DNA from: Burkholderiaceae bacterium
Lineage (GTDB): Bacteria > Pseudomonadota > Gammaproteobacteria > Burkholderiales > Burkholderiaceae_C
DNA length: 64,000 nucleotides
Assembly: GCA_024235855.1 (NCBI GenBank)
Contig: JACKLN010000008.1
Location: forward strand, 62,001-126,000
Direction: 5' to 3'
Part shown: piece after piece, positions 50,589 to 59,506 of the stretch
Position numbering within the stretch: the first letter of the stretch is position 1
How the letters are laid out: every line of letters begins with the position of its first letter
Made by a program: the position numbers and the translations under genes
Notes under the pieces: model-generated
Seen by the model: only the letters and a program-made list of their open reading frames with translations
Told to the model about the DNA's origin: nothing
The model's database searches: none

Positions 50589-53073
50589 ATCCGCCGCCGC
50601 CAGCCGTGTCTGGCCCTGGACCACCCGCGGCCACCGGCCGCGCCACTGGGCCCGTGCCCGGCGCGAGAACCCGCTGGCGCGCTTCATCCCCTTCTCGTCG
50701 CTCGTGAGCCCGCACGACGTGATGACGCGCGGCGGCGACCTGCTGCGCGTCTGGCGGCTCGACGGCGTGCCCTTCGAGTGCGCCGATGCCACCCTGATCG
50801 CCGAGCGCCACGAGGCCCTGTGCAGCCTGCTGCGCAGCCTGGCCGGTGGTCAGTGGGCGGTGTGGACCCACCGCGTGCACCGGCGCGTGACGGACGAGCT
50901 GCAGCACCCGACCCAGCCGGGTTTCGCGCAGGAGCTGTCGCGCGCCTACCAGGCAAGGCTGGCCGACCCGCCGCTGATGAGCCACGAGCTCTACCTGACC
51001 CTGCTCTACCGGCCCAACGTCTCCCGGGTCAGCCGCGCGCTGCAGTCCACCGAGCGCAGCCGCGAGGCCATCGCCGCGGCGCACGCGGAAGCGCTGCGCG
51101 TGGTGGAGGAGAAATCCGCCCTGGTGCAGCGCGTGCTGCGGGGGTTCGGGGTGCGGCTGCTGGGCACGCGGACACAGGGACAGCGCACGTTCTCCGAGGT
51201 GGCGGAGTTCCTCGGCTTCCTGGTCAATGGCCGCTGGCGACCGGTGCCCCACGGCCGCGGGCCGCTGTACCGCAGCCTGCCCACCGCGCGCCTGTCCTTC
51301 GGCGGCGACAAGCTCGAGCTGCGCCACGGCGACGAGCGGCGCTTTGCCGCGCTGGTGGACATTAAGGAGTACGCCGACGCGGTGGAGCCGGGCGTGCTGA
51401 ACCCGCTGCTCTACGAGGCCAGCGAGTTCATCGAGACGCAGAGCTTCTCCATCCTGCCTCGCCGCGACGCCATGAAGGCGCTGACGCTGCAGCGCGACCA
51501 GCTGATCGCCAGCGACGACGTGGTGGAGACCCAGGTCGCCGAGATGGACCTGGCGCTCAATGAACTCGGCGACGGCCAGTTCTGCATGGGCGAGTACCAC
51601 TACAGCCTCGTGGTCTTCGGCGACGATGGCCCGGACGGCGTGGCCGATGCCGGCCGGCGTGCCTCGCGTGCCATCGGCGCCATCGGCGAGGCCTGCAGCC
51701 TGCAGATGGCGCCGGTGGACCTGGTGGCGGACGCGGCATGGTTTGCGCAGCTGCCGGGCAACTGGCAGTGGCGGCCGCGGGATGCCAAGCTCAGCAGCCG
51801 CGCCTTCGCGGCGCTGGCCAGCGGCCACAACTTCCCGCGCGGCAAGCGCGACGGCAACCCCTGGGGCGAGGCCCTGGCCCTGCTGCGCACGCCCTCGGGC
51901 CAGCCCTTCTACCTGAACCTGCACAGCAGCCCGCCGGACGAGGATGCGTCCGACCAGAAGCTGCCGGGCAACACGCTGATCATCGGCTCCACCGGGGTGG
52001 GCAAGACCACGCTCGAGATGTTCCTGCTGACGCTCACGCGCAAGTGGGATCCGGCGCCGCGCCTGGTGCTGTTCGACCTGGACCGGGGCTGCGAGATCGC
52101 GATCCGGGCCCTCGGCGGCCGCTACCTGGCTCTGCAGGCCGGCGTGCCCACCGGCTGCAACCCGCTGCAGCGCGAGCCGACCCCGGCGCGCATCGCCTTC
52201 TGGGAACAGCTGGTGCGCACCTGCATCGAGTCGCCGGCGCTGCCGCTGCTGCCAGCTGACGAGCGGTCGATCGCCGAAGCCGTGCGCGCCACGGCGCTGA
52301 TGCCGGCACCGCTGCGCCGGCTGTCCACGGTGCGGCAGAACCTGCCCCGGGCCGGCGAGAACAGCCTGCACGACCGGCTGGCGCGCTGGTGCGAGGGTGG
52401 CGCGCTGGGCTGGGTCTTCGACCAGGCGCCCGACCGCTTGCGCGACCTGGACGCCGACGCGGTGGTCGGCTTCGACACCACGGCCTTCCTGGACCTGCCG
52501 GAGGTGCGCACGCCGGTGATGATGGCCCTGCTGCAGCAGATGCAGGAGTGGGTCGATGGCCGGCGCCTGATCTACGTGATCTCGGAGTTCTGGAAGGCAC
52601 TGGACCACCCGGTGTTTGCCGACTTCGCGCGCCACCACCAGAAGACCATCCGCAAGCAGAACGGGCTGGGCATCTTCGACACCCAGAGCCCGTCGGACGT
52701 GCTGCGCCACGCCATCGGCCGCACCATGGTCGAGCAGAGCGTGACCAAGATCTTCCTGGCCAACCCGCAGGCGGTGCGCGAGGAGTACGTCGAAGGCTTC
52801 GGGCTCACCGAGGCGGAGTTCCAAACCGTTCGCAGCCTCGGCGCGCAGGGCGGGCGGCGGTTCCTGGTCAAGCAGGGCCACGCCAGCACGCTGTGCGAGC
52901 TGGACCTGGCCGGCCTGGAGGAATTCATCACCGTGCTGTCGGCCACCACCGACAACATCGCCCTGCTCGACGCCATCCGCCAGCGCGTTGGCAACGATCC
53001 GTTTCAGTGGCTTCCCGCGCTGCAGCGCGCGGTTCAGGATCGCAGGACCCGAACCGCACGGAGAGCCGCATGA
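50572..53073 (+). CDS. virB4: VirB4-like ATPase
   Basis: The largest T4SS ATPase, 833 residues, at the inner membrane. The N-terminal half carries the VirB4 membrane-interaction domain. The ATPase has Walker A GSTGVGKTT and an R-L-IYVISEFWKAL Walker B region; the usual Asp before Glu is Ser here. A downstream H-HQKTIRKQNGLGIFDTQSPS motif is family-like. It energises pilus biogenesis and substrate transfer. It overlaps the 3' end of virB3, and its stop overlaps the start of a small exported protein (ATGA). Confidence 0.94.
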   Translation: MAGTAESAAASRVWPWTTRGHRPRHWARARRENPLARFIPFSSLVSPHDVMTRGGDLLRVWRLDGVPFECADATLIAERHEALCSLLRSLAGGQWAVWTHRVHRRVTDELQHPTQPGFAQELSRAYQARLADPPLMSHELYLTLLYRPNVSRVSRALQSTERSREAIAAAHAEALRVVEEKSALVQRVLRGFGVRLLGTRTQGQRTFSEVAEFLGFLVNGRWRPVPHGRGPLYRSLPTARLSFGGDKLELRHGDERRFAALVDIKEYADAVEPGVLNPLLYEASEFIETQSFSILPRRDAMKALTLQRDQLIASDDVVETQVAEMDLALNELGDGQFCMGEYHYSLVVFGDDGPDGVADAGRRASRAIGAIGEACSLQMAPVDLVADAAWFAQLPGNWQWRPRDAKLSSRAFAALASGHNFPRGKRDGNPWGEALALLRTPSGQPFYLNLHSSPPDEDASDQKLPGNTLIIGSTGVGKTTLEMFLLTLTRKWDPAPRLVLFDLDRGCEIAIRALGGRYLALQAGVPTGCNPLQREPTPARIAFWEQLVRTCIESPALPLLPADERSIAEAVRATALMPAPLRRLSTVRQNLPRAGENSLHDRLARWCEGGALGWVFDQAPDRLRDLDADAVVGFDTTAFLDLPEVRTPVMMALLQQMQEWVDGRRLIYVISEFWKALDHPVFADFARHHQKTIRKQNGLGIFDTQSPSDVLRHAIGRTMVEQSVTKIFLANPQAVREEYVEGFGLTEAEFQTVRSLGAQGGRRFLVKQGHASTLCELDLAGLEEFITVLSATTDNIALLDAIRQRVGNDPFQWLPALQRAVQDRRTRTARRAA

Positions 53074-53486
53074 ACCACGCCGCCCGCATCCTTGCAGCCG
53101 CCCTGGCCTGCCTGGCCACCACCGCCAGCGCCCAGTTCGTCAAGGGCAACGAGGCCGTCCGCATCCTGCCAGACGGCAGCCGGCAGGTGGAAACGCCGCC
53201 GATGCCCGCCGGTAACCGGGGAGCGCCCTGCGCCGCTACCGCCAACTGTCATCCCGGCCCATGGCACATGGTGGAGACCTCGGAGGGCCTGCAAGAGTGC
53301 ACGGAACCCTTCGCACGACCCACCAGTTGCAGGGCCTCGACCTACGGTGCCCAGCGCATCTCGCGCGTCTGGGTGGCCAAGCACCAGTCACGCTGGTTCT
53401 GGTGCCAGCGTCCCAGCCTTGAAGGCAAGTGCGTGGACATGAACGCGAGACCGCCTCTCAACCTTCCCGTTTCAGCCGTCCAGTAG
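53070..53486 (+). CDS. Small exported protein between virB4 and virB6
   Basis: A 138-residue protein with a signal peptide (cleavage after A-S-A-Q, residue ~22) and eight cysteines in the mature part, including C-A-ATANCHPGPWHMVETSEG. It is not one of the canonical VirB subunits. Coupled by ATGA overlap to virB4, it sits where VirB5 and VirB7 would be expected. It may be an extra periplasmic component of this lineage, or a VirB7 replacement, although no lipobox is seen. Confidence 0.65.
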   Translation: MNHAARILAAALACLATTASAQFVKGNEAVRILPDGSRQVETPPMPAGNRGAPCAATANCHPGPWHMVETSEGLQECTEPFARPTSCRASTYGAQRISRVWVAKHQSRWFWCQRPSLEGKCVDMNARPPLNLPVSAVQ

Positions 53487-53509
53487 GAGGGCGGCGCGAG
53501 GAGATCCAG

Positions 53510-54562
53510 ATGTTCGAATGGCTCGGATCCCAATTGGACGGCATTCTGGACGAGTACGTCCTCAATGTCGTTGCCTCACTGGTCACTGGACTGGCCCCAG
53601 TCGCGTTGGCAGGCTTCACGCTCTGGATCGGCCTCTATGGCTGGGCCGTGCTGCGTAGTGAGGTGTCTGAAACCTTGCCAGTCTTCGTCTGGAAGGTCTT
53701 CAAGGTTCTGCTGGTCTTCATCATCGCGCTGCAGGCCAGCGTCTATCTCGGAATCGTGTCCGACAACGCGAACGCGCTCGCGACGGACGTGGCAGCCACG
53801 TTCCTGCCCGACTCCATCGACGCCTCGACCATCACGTCGCCGTACCAGATCCTGGACAAGTTCAACGACGAAGCCAACAGGCAGGTGTCCGACATCATGA
53901 AGGAGGCATCGATGCTGAGGCTGGATCTGGTGCTGGCAGCCGTGATCTTCTCCATCGGTTCGGTCTTGTTCCTCTGCGTCGCGCTGTTCATCGTGACGCT
54001 GGCCAAGGTGCTGCTGACGTTCGTCATCGCCATCGGACCGATCTTCGTGCTGTGCCTGGCATTTCGGCCGACGGCACGCTTCTTCGACTCATGGCTGTCG
54101 ATGGTGCTCAATGCAGTCGTGCTGACCTGGTTCGCGTTCTTCGCCATGGGCGTCAGCACGTTCCTGGGTGGCCAGATCTTCGTGGCCATCGATGCCGGCG
54201 GAGGGTTCCTGGGCCCGGAGTTCAACGTGCTGGGCGAGGCCCTGCGCTACTGCATCGTGATGATCCTCCTGGCCATCCTCTGCTTCCAGGCACCTTCCCT
54301 GGCCTCTGCCCTCACCGGCGGCGCCGTCGTACAGCAGGGCGTGCAGATGATCCAGAACGCCATGATGGTCGCCGGCCTGCGTTCGGCCGCCAGTGGCCGT
54401 GGCGCAGGTTCCGGAGGTGGCGCCGGCGGAACCATCCGCAGCGGCGCCGGGGCCTCTTACACCGCGGGCCATGCGGCAGGCACCGTCGTCCGGCAAGGCC
54501 AGACCGCAGCCCGCATGGCCGCCTACCAGCTCGCCGCGCTGCGCGGCCGGGAACGGCGCTGA
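53510..54562 (+). CDS. virB6: VirB6/TrbL-family polytopic channel protein
   Basis: A 350-residue inner-membrane protein with six or more hydrophobic segments (from ~24-45 to ~258-280), which forms part of the translocation pathway. The family feature W-L-SMVLNAVVLTWFAFFAMG is present, and the C-terminal 70 residues are glycine- and alanine-rich and polar (S-G-RGAGSGGGAGG). AGGAG lies 6 bases before the ATG. Its third-position GC is visibly lower than in flanking virB genes, perhaps an imported segment. Confidence 0.92.
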   Translation: MFEWLGSQLDGILDEYVLNVVASLVTGLAPVALAGFTLWIGLYGWAVLRSEVSETLPVFVWKVFKVLLVFIIALQASVYLGIVSDNANALATDVAATFLPDSIDASTITSPYQILDKFNDEANRQVSDIMKEASMLRLDLVLAAVIFSIGSVLFLCVALFIVTLAKVLLTFVIAIGPIFVLCLAFRPTARFFDSWLSMVLNAVVLTWFAFFAMGVSTFLGGQIFVAIDAGGGFLGPEFNVLGEALRYCIVMILLAILCFQAPSLASALTGGAVVQQGVQMIQNAMMVAGLRSAASGRGAGSGGGAGGTIRSGAGASYTAGHAAGTVVRQGQTAARMAAYQLAALRGRERR

Positions 54563-54579
54563 GCCTGGAGGTGCTCGCC

Positions 54580-55275
54580 ATGATCCGCCGCACCCTCACC
54601 CTTGTCGCTGCCCTTTGCGCCCTGGCCGCCCCGCCGGCCGGGGCCCAGGGCATCCCGGTCATCGATGCCGCCAACCTGGCCCAGGCCATCGAGCAGGTCA
54701 TCAACGACATCACGGCCATCAACAACCAGGTCCAGCAGATCACCCAGCTGCACACACAGATCGCCAGCCTCAACGGCACGCGCCTGCTGGGTACCGCCGC
54801 GCACAACCTGCTGCTGTCCAACTACGTGCCGGCCGAGGTCTACACGGTGGTCAATGCCGTGCAGTCCCTGGGTTACGACGGCCTGAACACCACGGCGCGC
54901 GCGCTGCGCGATGCCGGCATGGTCTACAACTGCCTGGACCTCGACGGTGCCGCGCGCACCGCCTGCCAGGCCGCCCTGGCCCAGCCGTACCAGCACAAGG
55001 GCCTGCTGCAGGACGCGATGAAGTCCGCCGCCGGCCGCCTGGCGCAGATCAACGCCCTCATGGAGCTGATCGACGGCACCACCGACCAGAAGGGCGTGCA
55101 GGAGATCCAGGCCCGCATCGGCGCGGAGAACGCCCTGCTCGCCCACGAGGTCTCGCAGATCCAGATGCTGCAAGGCATGGCCGACAGCGAAGACCGCATC
55201 GCCCGCTCCCGCGAACGCGAGCGCCAGTACGAGACTCTGCTGCGCGCCGGGAAGCTCGCCACCCACCTGCCCTGA
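54580..55275 (+). CDS. virB5: VirB5-like minor pilin
   Basis: A 231-residue exported protein with signal peptide (cleavage after P-A-GA, residue ~23). The mature chain is mostly helical, with the VirB5 pattern I-D-AANLAQAIEQVINDITAIN, then N-Q-VQQITQLHTQIASLNGTR. VirB5 forms the pilus tip or a periplasmic adhesin. It lies after virB6 here instead of before it, a swapped order compared with the Agrobacterium operon. Confidence 0.88.
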   Translation: MIRRTLTLVAALCALAAPPAGAQGIPVIDAANLAQAIEQVINDITAINNQVQQITQLHTQIASLNGTRLLGTAAHNLLLSNYVPAEVYTVVNAVQSLGYDGLNTTARALRDAGMVYNCLDLDGAARTACQAALAQPYQHKGLLQDAMKSAAGRLAQINALMELIDGTTDQKGVQEIQARIGAENALLAHEVSQIQMLQGMADSEDRIARSRERERQYETLLRAGKLATHLP

Positions 55276-55289
55276 CCGGAGCCCACCCC

Positions 55290-56087
55290 ATGCATGCCTT
55301 GTTCAGACCGGGCAGAGCCGCTGCATTGCCCAATGCCGCACCCACCGCCGCCCAAGCAGCGCAGTCGCCCCTGCACGATGCCCACCCCGCCACCGATCCC
55401 ACCACCGACGCCAACCTCGACTGGGAGCTCGACCGCAGCCTGATGCTCGAGCGCTCGGAGCGCCGCGCCTGGTGGGTGGCCGCCGCCGGCATGGCGCTGG
55501 GCCTGATCGGCATCGCCGCGGTGTTCGCGCAGGGGCCGCTGCGGCGCGTGGTCGAGGTGCCCATCGTCGTCGACCGCGTCACCGGCGAGACCACCGTGCA
55601 GCAACGCCTGAGCGAGGAGACCATCCCCGCGTTGGAAGCCCTGGACAAGCACCACCTGGCCGCCTTCGTGCGCGCGCGGGAGGCCTACAGCTGGATGTTC
55701 CTGCAGCGCGACTACGACCAGGTGGCCCGCATGGCCGTGCCAGGCGTCTTCGCCGACTACCAGCGCCAGTTTCAGGGCGACCAAGCGCTGCACAAGCGAC
55801 TGGCCGCCAGCGAGGACTGGCGCATCCACATCGTCGGCGTGCGGCTGTCGCCCGCAGGCCGGCGCGGCAACCGCGGCGACGCCACCGTCACCTACGACAA
55901 GACCGTGCGCCAGGCCGAGCGCGGCGGCGCCGAGACCACCACGCGCCACACCGCCAGCATCGTCTACGAGTACCAGCCCCAGGTCCTGGCCAGGGAGCGC
56001 GACCGCATCGAGAACCCGCTGGGGTTTGTGGTGATGGCGTACCGGTCTGACCCGGAGATCACCACGGTGGCCGGGGGGCGGCCATGA
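55290..56087 (+). CDS. virB8: VirB8-like inner-membrane protein
   Basis: A 265-residue bitopic protein: a proline- and alanine-rich N-terminus (~55 residues, cytoplasmic), a TM helix WWVAAAGMALGLIGIAAVFA near 66-85, and the periplasmic VirB8 fold with V-E-VPIVVDRVTGETTVQQRL. VirB8 nucleates assembly of the core channel. It lies 14 bases after virB5 and overlaps the virB9 start (ATGA). Confidence 0.92.
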   Translation: MHALFRPGRAAALPNAAPTAAQAAQSPLHDAHPATDPTTDANLDWELDRSLMLERSERRAWWVAAAGMALGLIGIAAVFAQGPLRRVVEVPIVVDRVTGETTVQQRLSEETIPALEALDKHHLAAFVRAREAYSWMFLQRDYDQVARMAVPGVFADYQRQFQGDQALHKRLAASEDWRIHIVGVRLSPAGRRGNRGDATVTYDKTVRQAERGGAETTTRHTASIVYEYQPQVLARERDRIENPLGFVVMAYRSDPEITTVAGGRP

Positions 56088-56989
56088 GGCCCGCGGCCTG
56101 CCTGATCGTTCTGGCCACGGTCACGGTCTCGGCTGCCATGGCCCAGACCGACCCGCGCCTGCGCGAGCAGGTCTACGACCCGCAGGCCGTGGTCACCGTG
56201 CCGGTGCAGCGCGGCGTGGTCACGCTGATCCTGCTCGATGAGGACGAGGCGATCACCGAGGTCGCGGCGGGCCTGGGGGGCGACTGTGCGCGGCCCGAGT
56301 CGGCCTGGTGCATCGCCGCCCAGCCCGGAGGGCGACACCTCTTCGTCAAACCCCGCAGCCGCGCCCAGGCACCGAACACCCTGGCCGTCATCACCACCCG
56401 GCGGGTGCACAGTTTCCGGCTGGTGGTGGGGCAAGGCGGCGCGGTGTACCGGCTGCAGATGCGGGCACCGCAGGCACCGCCTCTGCCGGTGATGGCCGTG
56501 CCGCGAACGGCCGTGCGTGCCCAGGCGGCACCGCCCCCGCTGCCGGAACTGCCACGCCCCTCGCCTGAAGCCCTGGTGGCGGAACGGCTGCAGGCCCGGC
56601 CGCAGGTGCGCAACACCGCCTACGCCATGGCGGAGGGCCCCGGCTCCGAGGACATCGTGCCCACGCTTGTCTTCGATGACGGGCGCTTCACCTACCTGCG
56701 CTTCCCGGGCAACCGCGAGGTGCCGGCGGTGTTCCATGTGCAGGGCGACGGCAGCGAGACCCTGGTCAACGCACGCATGGAAGACGACCTGCTCGTCGTC
56801 GACCGCGTCAGCCGCCGCCTGATGCTGCGGGCCGGGCAGGCCGTGGTCGGGCTGTGGAACGAGGCCTTCGACCTGGAGGGGGCGCCGCCGGTGCAGGCCA
56901 CCACCGTGCCCGGCGTGCAGCGCGTGCTCAGGCTGCCGCCGTCGACCACCGCGGCGGCGACAAGCGGCGCAGGAGACAGCCATGACTGA
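56084..56989 (+). CDS. virB9: VirB9-like core-complex protein
   Basis: A 301-residue exported protein with signal peptide (A-A-MAQ, residue ~20). The N-terminal domain includes DPQAVVTVPVQRGVVTLI, and the C-terminal domain has P-T-LVFDDGRFTYLRFPGNRE-VPAVF, the VirB9 outer-ring signature. It forms the outer-membrane channel with VirB10 and normally VirB7. The final codons overlap virB10 by 8 bases. Confidence 0.94.
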   Translation: MRPAACLIVLATVTVSAAMAQTDPRLREQVYDPQAVVTVPVQRGVVTLILLDEDEAITEVAAGLGGDCARPESAWCIAAQPGGRHLFVKPRSRAQAPNTLAVITTRRVHSFRLVVGQGGAVYRLQMRAPQAPPLPVMAVPRTAVRAQAAPPPLPELPRPSPEALVAERLQARPQVRNTAYAMAEGPGSEDIVPTLVFDDGRFTYLRFPGNREVPAVFHVQGDGSETLVNARMEDDLLVVDRVSRRLMLRAGQAVVGLWNEAFDLEGAPPVQATTVPGVQRVLRLPPSTTAAATSGAGDSHD

Positions 56990-58385
56990 ACCGGCCCAGG
57001 ACGACGACCGCCTCTCGCCCCTGCCCGGCGAAGCGGGCATCCCGCCGGTGGGCAGCCGGCCGCAGCGCTCGTGGTCGCGCAAGGGTCTGCTGGCCCTGGG
57101 CCTGCTGGTCGGCGCCGTGGTCGCCGTGATCGCGGTCACCGTGCACCACTTTGCGGGCAGCCGGACCGGCGAGGCCGAACCGCACCGGCGTGCCGGCGAC
57201 CGGCCAGCCGCCACCACCTCGGAGCCCAGGCGCCTGGACCTGCCGGCCACACCACCGGCACCACTGGCGGCCACGGCAGCGCCCCACGCTGCGGCATCCA
57301 CGCCGTCGCCCCGCGTACCAGCCATCGAGCCCTCCGCCGAGGAACGCGCCGATCCCATCGGCGTGCGGCGCCGCGGTGGCGGCGAACGTGGCAACACCCG
57401 CGAGCTGCGGCCAGAGGACGCCCCGGTGATGCTGGTGTCGACCCGGCCCGACCCCCTGCCGCCGCCTGCCGAGCCATCCCCCTACGGGCTGCCTCCATCG
57501 GACGGGACTCCATCGGGTGCCCCTGCGGACCGCAACCCGATCGCCAGCACCTCGCGCAACCTGCAGGCCTACCAGCGGCAACTGCAGGGCCTGCTGGACA
57601 CGCTGACCCGCAGCACCGCACTGGCTACCGGGGCAGGCACACCCCCGGCCGGGGGCCTCCCCACCGGGGCCCTCCTCGGCATATCCCCCGGCGGGGCGCC
57701 CCCGGCCGGTGGCCCTGGCGGAACCGGTGCGGGAGCCCTCTTCGGCGGGCAGCTGACGGCATCGGCCACCCCGCGCGTGGCCGCCGGCCACCTGGGCAAC
57801 CGCAGCCTCACCCTGCCCAAGGGCACGGCCTTCACCTGCGCGCTCAAGACCCGCGTGATCAGCGCCACCTCCGGCCTGGTCGGCTGCCAGGTGCTGCGCC
57901 ACGTCTACAGCGACGACGGCCGCGTGCTGCTGATCGAGCGCGGCTCCCACCTCGACGGCGAGTACCGCATCGGCACCGTGCGCCCCGGCATGGTCCGCAT
58001 CCCGGTGCTGTGGACCCGCATCCGCACCCCGCTGGGCGTGACGGTGGACATCGGCTCGCCAGGCACCGGCCCGCTGGGCGAGTCGGGCATCGACGGCCAC
58101 GTGGACAACCGCTGGGGCGAGCGCCTCGGTGCAGCCATGCTGCTGTCGCTCATCGACGACTCGGTGCAGCTCATCATCCAGCAGCAGGTGCAGGACTCGG
58201 GCGCGGACACCATCGTGCTGCCCGGCACGGCCGCCACCACCGGCAAGCTTGCCGAGAAGGTGCTGGAGAGCACCATCAACATCCCGCCGCTGGTCTACCA
58301 GAACCAGGGTGGCGTGGTCGGCATCTACGTGGCGCGGGACGTGGACTTCTCGTCCGTCTATGCGCTGGAGCCGGTGGCGCGATGA
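56982..58385 (+). CDS. virB10: VirB10-like core-complex protein
   Basis: A 467-residue protein spanning the envelope: N-terminal TM (residues ~27-52, GLLALGLLVGAVVAVIAVTV), a ~170-residue Pro/Ala/Gly-rich periplasmic linker with glycine-proline repeats, and the C-terminal beta-barrel domain (T-L-PKGTAFTCALKTRVISATSG) with the antenna region R-P-GMVRIPVLWTRIRTPLGV. VirB10 senses ATP use by VirD4 and VirB11. Its stop overlaps the virB11 start by four bases. Confidence 0.95.
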   Translation: MTEPAQDDDRLSPLPGEAGIPPVGSRPQRSWSRKGLLALGLLVGAVVAVIAVTVHHFAGSRTGEAEPHRRAGDRPAATTSEPRRLDLPATPPAPLAATAAPHAAASTPSPRVPAIEPSAEERADPIGVRRRGGGERGNTRELRPEDAPVMLVSTRPDPLPPPAEPSPYGLPPSDGTPSGAPADRNPIASTSRNLQAYQRQLQGLLDTLTRSTALATGAGTPPAGGLPTGALLGISPGGAPPAGGPGGTGAGALFGGQLTASATPRVAAGHLGNRSLTLPKGTAFTCALKTRVISATSGLVGCQVLRHVYSDDGRVLLIERGSHLDGEYRIGTVRPGMVRIPVLWTRIRTPLGVTVDIGSPGTGPLGESGIDGHVDNRWGERLGAAMLLSLIDDSVQLIIQQQVQDSGADTIVLPGTAATTGKLAEKVLESTINIPPLVYQNQGGVVGIYVARDVDFSSVYALEPVAR

Positions 58386-59506
58386 ACAGCCGCCTCGACA
58401 CCGCCCACCCCGACGCGCCAGCGCACGACGATGCGGCGTGGCAGGACAGCGCCTGGCAGGGCGACGCCACCTCGGTGCTGGAGTTCCTGCGCCCGCTGCG
58501 CGATCAGCTGGACGCGCCGGGCGTGCTGGAGGTCTGCATCAACCGCCCAGGCGAGCTGCTGGTGGAGACGGTGCAAGGCTGGCACCTGACGCCGGCGCCG
58601 GCGATGACCCTGGAGCGCTGCCTGTCGCTGGCCACGGCGGTGGCCACCTGGTGCGACCAGCAGATCAACCAGGAGCGGCCGCTGTTGTCGGCAACGCTGC
58701 CCAGCGGCGAGCGCATCCAGTTCGTCATCCCGCCGGCGGTCATGCGTGGCACGGTCTCGATCACGGTGCGCAAGCCAGCCAAGGTGATCCGGCGGCTGGC
58801 GGACTTCGAGCGCGAGGGCCTGTTCGAGCGCATCGCCGAGTCCAGGGCCACGGTCGCCCGCACGGCGCAGGCCCCGCTGCTGCCCTTCGAACAGGAGCTG
58901 GTGGCGCTGCGGGACGCCGACCGCTATGGCGACTTTCTGCGGCTGGCGGTGCGGCGGCACCAGACCATCGTCGTCAGTGGCCGCACCGGCTCCGGCAAGA
59001 CCACCTTCATGAAGGGCCTGGTGGAGGAGGTGCCGCAGCACGAGCGCCTCATCACCATCCAGGACACGGCCGAACTGACGCTGCCGAACCACCCGAACGT
59101 GGTGCACCTCTTCTACAGCAAGGACGCCCAGGGCACGGCCCGCGTGACGGCCAAGTCGCTGCTGGAGGCCTGCCTGCGCATGAAGCCGGACCGCATCTTC
59201 CTGGCCGAGGTGCGCGGCGACGAATGCTTCCACTTCGTCCGCCTGGCGGCCTCGGGCCACCCGGGCAGCATCACCAGCGTGCACGCCGGCAGCTGCGCTC
59301 TGGCCTTCGAGCAGATGGCGCTGATGATCCGCGAGAGCGGCGCCGGCGGCGGCCTGCGCCTGCAGGAGATCCGCGCCCTGCTGGCCATGGTCGTCGACAT
59401 CGTCGTGCAGTTCGACCGCGACGAGCGCGGCCGCTTTGTCTCCGAGATCCACTACCAGCCCCGGCGGCAGCGCCTGGGGCGCTGGGACGACATGGAGGCG
59501 GCGTGA
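58382..59506 (+). CDS. virB11: VirB11-like secretion ATPase
   Basis: A hexameric traffic ATPase of 374 residues. Walker A is GRTGSGKTT, the Asp-box region I-T-IQDTAELTLPNHPNVV, the Walker B DRIFLAEVRGDE and the His-box S-G-HPGSITSVHAGSC are intact. It switches the channel between pilus assembly and DNA transfer. Both ends overlap neighbours by four bases (virB10, ATGA; virD4, GTGA). Confidence 0.96.
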   Translation: MNSRLDTAHPDAPAHDDAAWQDSAWQGDATSVLEFLRPLRDQLDAPGVLEVCINRPGELLVETVQGWHLTPAPAMTLERCLSLATAVATWCDQQINQERPLLSATLPSGERIQFVIPPAVMRGTVSITVRKPAKVIRRLADFEREGLFERIAESRATVARTAQAPLLPFEQELVALRDADRYGDFLRLAVRRHQTIVVSGRTGSGKTTFMKGLVEEVPQHERLITIQDTAELTLPNHPNVVHLFYSKDAQGTARVTAKSLLEACLRMKPDRIFLAEVRGDECFHFVRLAASGHPGSITSVHAGSCALAFEQMALMIRESGAGGGLRLQEIRALLAMVVDIVVQFDRDERGRFVSEIHYQPRRQRLGRWDDMEAA

